Positions 27,307 through 32,853 of a DNA stretch of 32,853 bases are shown piece after piece. Origin of the DNA: Actinomycetota bacterium (GTDB lineage Bacteria; Actinomycetota; Actinomycetes; Nanopelagicales; Nanopelagicaceae). The notes beneath the pieces are model-generated. The model saw nothing but the letters and a program-made list of their open reading frames with translations, ran no database searches and was not told the DNA's origin. Made by a program: the position numbers and the translations under genes. The stretch is from contig WLIL01000004.1 of NCBI GenBank assembly GCA_009702245.1, forward strand, positions 1-32,853, read 5' to 3'. Within the stretch, counting starts at the first letter, position 1. Each line of letters opens with the position of its first letter.

Positions 27307-28661
27307 TAGAACCTTTCGAAGTTACGGACGCGCTCCCAGTCGGTGATGGCTTTGCCAAAGGCTGCCAACTCCACCTGGGCCATGTTGGTGTAGTGATCTT
27401 GTACATCTTTGCCGAAAGTTTCGGCAATCCACGAGCTTTCGCTCCAGAGCGTAAGTGCTTGGGTCATATTTGATGGCACTCGAGGTGAGTCAGATTCATA
27501 GGCATTGCCAGTAAAGACTGGCTCCAGTTTCATTTTCTTCTCGATGCCATCAATGCCCGCGGCGATCATGCCGGCAACTGCGAGATAAGGATTTACATCC
27601 CCGCCAGGAACGCGGTTCTCTAAACGAAGTGAGGGGCCGTGGCCGACGAGGCGGAAGGCGCAGGTGCGGTTATCGCGTCCCCAACGGATTGAGGTCGGCG
27701 CAAAGGAACCTGGAACATAGCGCTTATACGAGTTGATGTTGGGTGCGTAAAGAAGCGTGAGTTCCTTCATATGGGCGATCTGGCCGGCGATAAAGGCCTC
27801 ACCGAGAGTGCTCATGCCTTCAACTCCATCGCCCGCCATCACATAACTGTCGTCAAGGCCACGGAAAGAGAGATGGATGTGGCAGGAGTTGCCTTCGCGC
27901 TCGTTGAACTTCGCCATGAAGGTGAGTGATTTACCTTGTTGGGCGGCAATATCTTTGGAGCCCATTTTGTAGATCACATGGTTATCGCACGTGCCTAATG
28001 CGTCGCGATATTTGAAAGCGATTTCGTGTTGACCTAAGTTGCACTCACCCTTAGCGGATTCGACCACCATGCCAGCTTCGTACATGGCATTGCGAATTTC
28101 ACGCACGAGTGGTTCCACGCGGGAGGATCCAAGGACCGAGTAGTCGACGTTGTACTGGTTTCCGGGGTTGAGGTCCTTGTATCCCTTATTCCAGGCCTCT
28201 TCAAAAGAATCTTCAAAGATGATGAATTCCAATTCTGTGCCAACGAGGGCTTGCATGCCGAGTGCATTGAGACGCTCGATTTGCTTGCGCAGGATTTGAC
28301 GAGGTGATGCGGTGACGGGGGAGTGATCAAGTTTCAATACGTCTGCAAGCACGATGACAGTCTTTTCACGCCACGGCATAATGCGCATCGTGTCGAGATC
28401 GGGTTGCATGGCGAAGTCGCCGTAACCGCTCTCCCAAGAAGACATCTCGTACCCATCAACGGTATTCATATCTACATCCACGGCCATTAGGTAATTGCAA
28501 CCTTCTGCTCCGTGTGTGAGGCACTCGTCGACGAAAAATTGCGCGTGAATGAATTTCCCTTGAAGGCGCCCCTGCATATCGGTGATCGCCAGAATCACGG
28601 TGTCGATTTCATTATTGGAGACGGCTTTACGAAGTGCATCAGCGGTCAGTGGCGCGTTCAT
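27306..28661 (-). CDS. Glutamine synthetase family protein (PuuA/GlnA3-4-like gamma-glutamyl-amine ligase)
   Basis: 'GTELEFIIFEDSFEEAW', 'NSCHIHLSF', 'SYKRYVPGSFAPTSIRWGRDNRTCAFRLVGHGPSLRLENRVPGGDVNPYLAVAGMIAAG'; operonic with ALDH and SDR. Confidence 0.92.
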   Translation of the reverse strand: MNAPLTADALRKAVSNNEIDTVILAITDMQGRLQGKFIHAQFFVDECLTHGAEGCNYLMAVDVDMNTVDGYEMSSWESGYGDFAMQPDLDTMRIMPWREKTVIVLADVLKLDHSPVTASPRQILRKQIERLNALGMQALVGTELEFIIFEDSFEEAWNKGYKDLNPGNQYNVDYSVLGSSRVEPLVREIRNAMYEAGMVVESAKGECNLGQHEIAFKYRDALGTCDNHVIYKMGSKDIAAQQGKSLTFMAKFNEREGNSCHIHLSFRGLDDSYVMAGDGVEGMSTLGEAFIAGQIAHMKELTLLYAPNINSYKRYVPGSFAPTSIRWGRDNRTCAFRLVGHGPSLRLENRVPGGDVNPYLAVAGMIAAGIDGIEKKMKLEPVFTGNAYESDSPRVPSNMTQALTLWSESSWIAETFGKDVQDHYTNMAQVELAAFGKAITDWERVRNFERF

Positions 28662-28678
28662 CAGTCCCCCAGGATGTG

Positions 28679-28693
28679 TCCGGTATGTCCGGA
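28679..28693. promoter_or_regulatory. Candidate operator TCCGG-TATGT-CCGGA in the divergent intergenic region
   Basis: Perfect 5-bp inverted repeat with 5-nt spacer, embedded in direct repeats TGTCCGG at 28677-28683 and 28686-28692, 18 bp upstream of the GS-like start codon. Confidence 0.35.
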
Positions 28694-28764
28694 TCTAGGT
28701 ATGTTCTTAGCCTACGTGGTGTTATCAGCCCTCACAAGGCGACCTCTTCTGTAAGGATAGGGCA

Positions 28765-29010
28765 ATGGCTACCTATCAACTCCGCCTCGCACTGCCCGAC
28801 CGTCCCGGCTCCCTCGGCATGGTCGCTTCGGCCATCGGATTCGCCGGGTGCAATATCCGCAGCCTTGCGGTGGTCGAGAACTCAGATGGCCGAGCGCTCG
28901 ATGACTTTGTAGTCAACATCCCAGGTAGCGACCCTGGCGACCTGATTACCGTCTTGAGTGATATTTCTGGCGTAGAGATTCTTAGTGCTTTCCCCGTTGA
29001 GGGTGAGTAG
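28765..29010 (+). CDS. ACT domain-containing protein
   Basis: 'YQLRLALPDRPGSLGMVASAIGFAGCNIRSLAVVENSDGRALDDFVVNIP'. Confidence 0.9.
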   Translation: MATYQLRLALPDRPGSLGMVASAIGFAGCNIRSLAVVENSDGRALDDFVVNIPGSDPGDLITVLSDISGVEILSAFPVEGE

Positions 29011-29038
29011 TTTCGTTCGTGGCGTGTGGGTGGGGTAA

Positions 29039-30682
29039 ATGAATTTTTATTCCCGCGAATCTGTTGTAGAGAAATTAGCTTCTGCAGAATTTGACGTACT
29101 CGTGATCGGCGGTGGCGTTACTGGGGTAGGTGCGGCTTTAGATGCAGCCACTCGGGGTCTAAGGGTCGCCCTCATCGAAGCAAATGATTTTGCATGCGGT
29201 ACTTCAAGTCGTTCTAGTAAATTAATCCACGGCGGTCTTCGTTATCTTGAGCAGTACGACTTTAAATTAGTTCGTGAGGCGCTCAAGGAACGTGAATTGA
29301 TGGTCGGGCATACTGCCCCGCACTTAGTCTCTCCGGTTTCATTTCTTTTCCCGTTACACGAGGGTCTGAAAGAGCGATGGTATGTGGGCGCGGGTCTCGC
29401 GCTCTATGACGCACTACGTGGCAAGGAGCGGATTCTTCCGGCGCACCGACACATTTCCCCTCGAAAAATGCGCGAAGTTGCGCCTGCTTTGCGGAGCGAC
29501 ATTCTTAAAGGTGGCATTCTCTACTACGACGCTCAAGTTGATGACGCGAGGCACACCGTCACGATTGCTCGCACTGCAGAACGTTACGGGGCTTTGATTG
29601 CCAATCAAGTGGAAGCGATCGCATTGATACGAGAAGGCGGCCGCGTCGTTGGGGTCAAAGTCTGTGATCGAGAAAGTGGCCAGGAGTTTGAAATCAAGAG
29701 CGCTACGACAGTGCTCGCAGCGGGAATCTGGAATAGCAAGATCCAAGAAGCCGCTGGGGTTAATCATGGCTACGACATCGCGATGAGTAAGGGAGTGCAC
29801 ATCGTGCTCCCCAAGAGCGCCATCTCCTTAAAAACCGGTGTGATTCTCAAAACTGCACTGAGCGTGCTCTTCGTGATCCCGTGGAAAGAGTTTTGGATTG
29901 TCGGCACCACCGATACGCCGTGGATCGGAAGTAAGGAGGAGCCGCTCGCAAACCGCGCAGATATTGATTACATCATCGAGCAGGCGAATCAAGTTCTTCG
30001 TCATCCGCTTAGACATACTGACGTTATTTCTGTTTACGCCGGAATCCGGCCGTTAGTTGCACCTACGGAGGCGAGTAGCACAACGAAAATTTCACGAGAA
30101 CATGTAGTGGATCACCCACTTGAAGGATTGATCAGTGTGGCTGGTGGAAAGTACACGACTTATCGCATCATGGCGCGAGACGCTATCGACGCAGCTGCAA
30201 GTGACTTGTTGAGGATCGTCCCTGAATCGTGTACAGAGGAGATTGCTCTACTTGGAGCAGACGGATACTCGGCTCTACTTAATAGGGTGGAGGCATTGGC
30301 GGTGGCCAATTCTCTCTCACGTGAAGTAATCACACATCTACTTTCGCGCTATGGCTCAATCTTTGAGGAAGTTCTAGAGCCAGCAAAACTCGATGCATCA
30401 CTTCTTGAACAGATTGATCCGAACTTGCCCTACCTTCGAGCAGAGATTCATTATGCGGTGACACACGAAAAAGCCCTCCACGTGAGCGATGTGTTGATGC
30501 GGCGCACCCGCATTGCACTTGAAGTGAGTGATCGCGGTGTGGCTGCAGCCCGCGTCGTGGCTCAAGTGATGGCCCCGATCCTGGGCTGGGAGAGCGCTAG
30601 ATCTGATCGAGAGATTTCTGAGTATGACGCTTTGGTGGCCAGGGAGTTCGACTCTGAGACCTTGATCGTCGGAGCTGCCTAA
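29039..30682 (+). CDS. glpD: FAD-dependent glycerol-3-phosphate dehydrogenase
   Basis: 'FDVLVIGGGVTGVGAALDAATRGLRVALIEANDFACGTSSRSSKLIHGGLRYLEQYDFKLVREALKER', 'GTTDTPW', 'GKYTTYRIMA'. Confidence 0.95.
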   Translation: MNFYSRESVVEKLASAEFDVLVIGGGVTGVGAALDAATRGLRVALIEANDFACGTSSRSSKLIHGGLRYLEQYDFKLVREALKERELMVGHTAPHLVSPVSFLFPLHEGLKERWYVGAGLALYDALRGKERILPAHRHISPRKMREVAPALRSDILKGGILYYDAQVDDARHTVTIARTAERYGALIANQVEAIALIREGGRVVGVKVCDRESGQEFEIKSATTVLAAGIWNSKIQEAAGVNHGYDIAMSKGVHIVLPKSAISLKTGVILKTALSVLFVIPWKEFWIVGTTDTPWIGSKEEPLANRADIDYIIEQANQVLRHPLRHTDVISVYAGIRPLVAPTEASSTTKISREHVVDHPLEGLISVAGGKYTTYRIMARDAIDAAASDLLRIVPESCTEEIALLGADGYSALLNRVEALAVANSLSREVITHLLSRYGSIFEEVLEPAKLDASLLEQIDPNLPYLRAEIHYAVTHEKALHVSDVLMRRTRIALEVSDRGVAAARVVAQVMAPILGWESARSDREISEYDALVAREFDSETLIVGAA

Positions 30683-30792
30683 GCGGTAATTTCTGGCGAT
30701 AGGCGCATCGAATTCGGGCGTGCTCGCCGAGGGAGCAAGGGCGCGTTTAATTTGTGCGAGCGGATGCTGAACTCTCCGCCTAAAGTAAGGGA

Positions 30793-32322
30793 ATGCGAAA
30801 TCGCACCCTCCCAGGGGCTCTCCTGCTAGCCATGCTGGGTAGCCTCGTTTCGCTCACCGGAAGTAATGCTGCGGTTAAAGCCGAGAGCCCTCTTCCTGGA
30901 CTCACTGCGGGCTGGTTTGAAACCATGAATTGGTACCGGACCGCTTCTGGAGTGAAGCCGGTCACCAAGGATGTCTCCCTCTCTAAGGCGCTCGACGCCC
31001 ATCTGGATTACTTGATTAACACCGACAAGGTGCTTCGAGTGGGTGGATTCTCAAGTCCACACACTGAGAATCCCGCCAGCCCTCATTACACAACGGAAGG
31101 TGAAGGCGCCGGGAAAGCGAGCAATATTATTTCCGATGCACGGGCCGAGGAGAGTGAGGCCGGCGCGATGGACGCGTGGATGACCGCACCTTTTCATGCA
31201 ATTGGAATATTGCGTGAGGGACTAAAGAGCAGCGCGTTGGCGACAGCTAAGGCCGACACGGGACGTACTTTTTGGGGTCTCAATGTTGTTGCTGGTTTAA
31301 CACCAGGCGCGACACGTACTAAGAACATTTTCTTTCCCGGTGACGGCTCTACGGTGCGCCTCTCTCGTTTCGCAGGTGAGTCTCCTGAACCACGAGAAGG
31401 TTGCCCTGGGGATTATAAAAATTACACAGGGCTGCCTATATTCGCATCGCTGCTTAAAGATCCAACGAAAGATGTCTCGGTAGAGCTCACTGGCGTGAAG
31501 GGTGAATTGATCCCAGAGGACGATCTCTGTGTGCAAACGCAGTACACATTCAAATCAACTGATGCGGTGATGGGTCCCGCGGGTGCGAAATCATTTACGG
31601 GCGAGAACTTGGTCATCATCATTCCAAGGGATCCTCTTGTGAGAGGAACTTATAAGGTAAAAATAAAGCAGGGCGGAGTGCCAGATATAGGTTGGAGTTT
31701 TGGCGTGGAGCCAGCGCCAGTGGAAGGCATCGCCAGCGGCATTCCTGAGCAGAAGTTCCCCGTGCGCAGAGCGCTGCAGTGGTCGCTCGGTAGTGCGGTA
31801 AGCGACTATTCACTCACCTCTCAGCGGGTGCGAATATGGGATTGCCCGGAGAATAAATGCACCACCAAGACGGTTATTTATGATCGCACATTACCGACTG
31901 CGCAAAAGTCTATTGATATTTCTACTTTTAAAGATGCGTTTTATTTTGTTTGTATTGAACCCATCAACGCAAGTGGAGTGGGTAAATGTACTTATCAAAT
32001 AATTCGAGTGGTGAACTCCTGTGATACCACGACTTGTTTTGTCGGGAGCACATGGGGCGGCCCAGAATCAAGGTGCTGGCAAACTTCTAGCACGGGGATA
32101 CTCGAAGAGTTGCGCGGAAAGAGCTGGGTAAAAGTTGCTCAGACGAACGCACTCAAAGGCAAATGCACAAATCCAAAATACCCCTACTCCTATGTAGCTA
32201 AATATCCAGTCAAATCTGTGGGTGAAAAAACTTTTAGATGGCGGATCCTCGCTAATGGCAAAGTCTTAGGTTTAACGTTGCCGCCAGATACGGCGCAATT
32301 CCTCCCCAAATCGGGAGTTTAG
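30793..32322 (+). CDS. Secreted CAP (SCP/PR-1-like) domain protein
   Basis: Signal-like N-terminus MRNRTLPGALLLAMLGSLVSLTGSNAAVKA; 'MNWYRTASGVKPVTKDVSLSKALDAHLDYLINTDKV...HTENP...GEGAGKASNIIS' CAP-like; Cys-containing C-terminal half. Confidence 0.75.
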   Translation: MRNRTLPGALLLAMLGSLVSLTGSNAAVKAESPLPGLTAGWFETMNWYRTASGVKPVTKDVSLSKALDAHLDYLINTDKVLRVGGFSSPHTENPASPHYTTEGEGAGKASNIISDARAEESEAGAMDAWMTAPFHAIGILREGLKSSALATAKADTGRTFWGLNVVAGLTPGATRTKNIFFPGDGSTVRLSRFAGESPEPREGCPGDYKNYTGLPIFASLLKDPTKDVSVELTGVKGELIPEDDLCVQTQYTFKSTDAVMGPAGAKSFTGENLVIIIPRDPLVRGTYKVKIKQGGVPDIGWSFGVEPAPVEGIASGIPEQKFPVRRALQWSLGSAVSDYSLTSQRVRIWDCPENKCTTKTVIYDRTLPTAQKSIDISTFKDAFYFVCIEPINASGVGKCTYQIIRVVNSCDTTTCFVGSTWGGPESRCWQTSSTGILEELRGKSWVKVAQTNALKGKCTNPKYPYSYVAKYPVKSVGEKTFRWRILANGKVLGLTLPPDTAQFLPKSGV

Positions 32323-32328
32323 GGAGTT

Positions 32329-32354
32329 ATTCGCCAGACTCTTCTGGTGAATTT
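32329..32354 (+). terminator. Short hairpin after the CAP gene, candidate terminator
   Basis: attcgccaga-ctct-tctggtgaat with one G.U, followed by TT; starts 7 bp after the stop codon. Confidence 0.45.
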
Positions 32355-32459
32355 CCTGGGGATAGCAGTTTTCGGCGATGCGCGTGGTGACGGATTTGAG
32401 TACCGGGGCTATATTACTTCAGATAGATTGGACAAATCGCTCATTAAGGCAGGTCAGCC

Positions 32460-32853
<394 letters not shown>

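Overview
The 32.9-kb window reads as an actinobacterial chromosome segment, densely coding with operons on both strands. I annotate about 31 protein genes, a tmRNA (ssrA, tag read as ANKTATDFALAA) and a tRNA-Leu(UAG). Housekeeping content: a clpS-DUF2017-JAMM peptidase-CysO-like-CysM-murI-rph-rdgB block resembling the mycobacterial cysO locus, a three-gene transhydrogenase operon with pirin, argF, a GroES-like protein, a glutamine-synthetase-like/ALDH/SDR operon, and a GlpD-like dehydrogenase. Most notable: (1) one ORF predicted to fuse a secreted alpha/beta hydrolase, a single TM helix and a cytoplasmic ABC ATPase, followed by its permease; (2) five independent short tandem duplications with different unit sequences and periods (40, 25, 39, 20, 27 bp), all at or just after the 3' end of a CDS, two of which re-iterate the stop codon in frame; (3) a CysO-like sulfur-carrier protein ending in GG-Ser, directly downstream of a JAMM peptidase gene; (4) a tandem pair of paralogous FAD monooxygenases next to the tmRNA 3' end. 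All family calls come from reading motifs by eye; no database searches were run.
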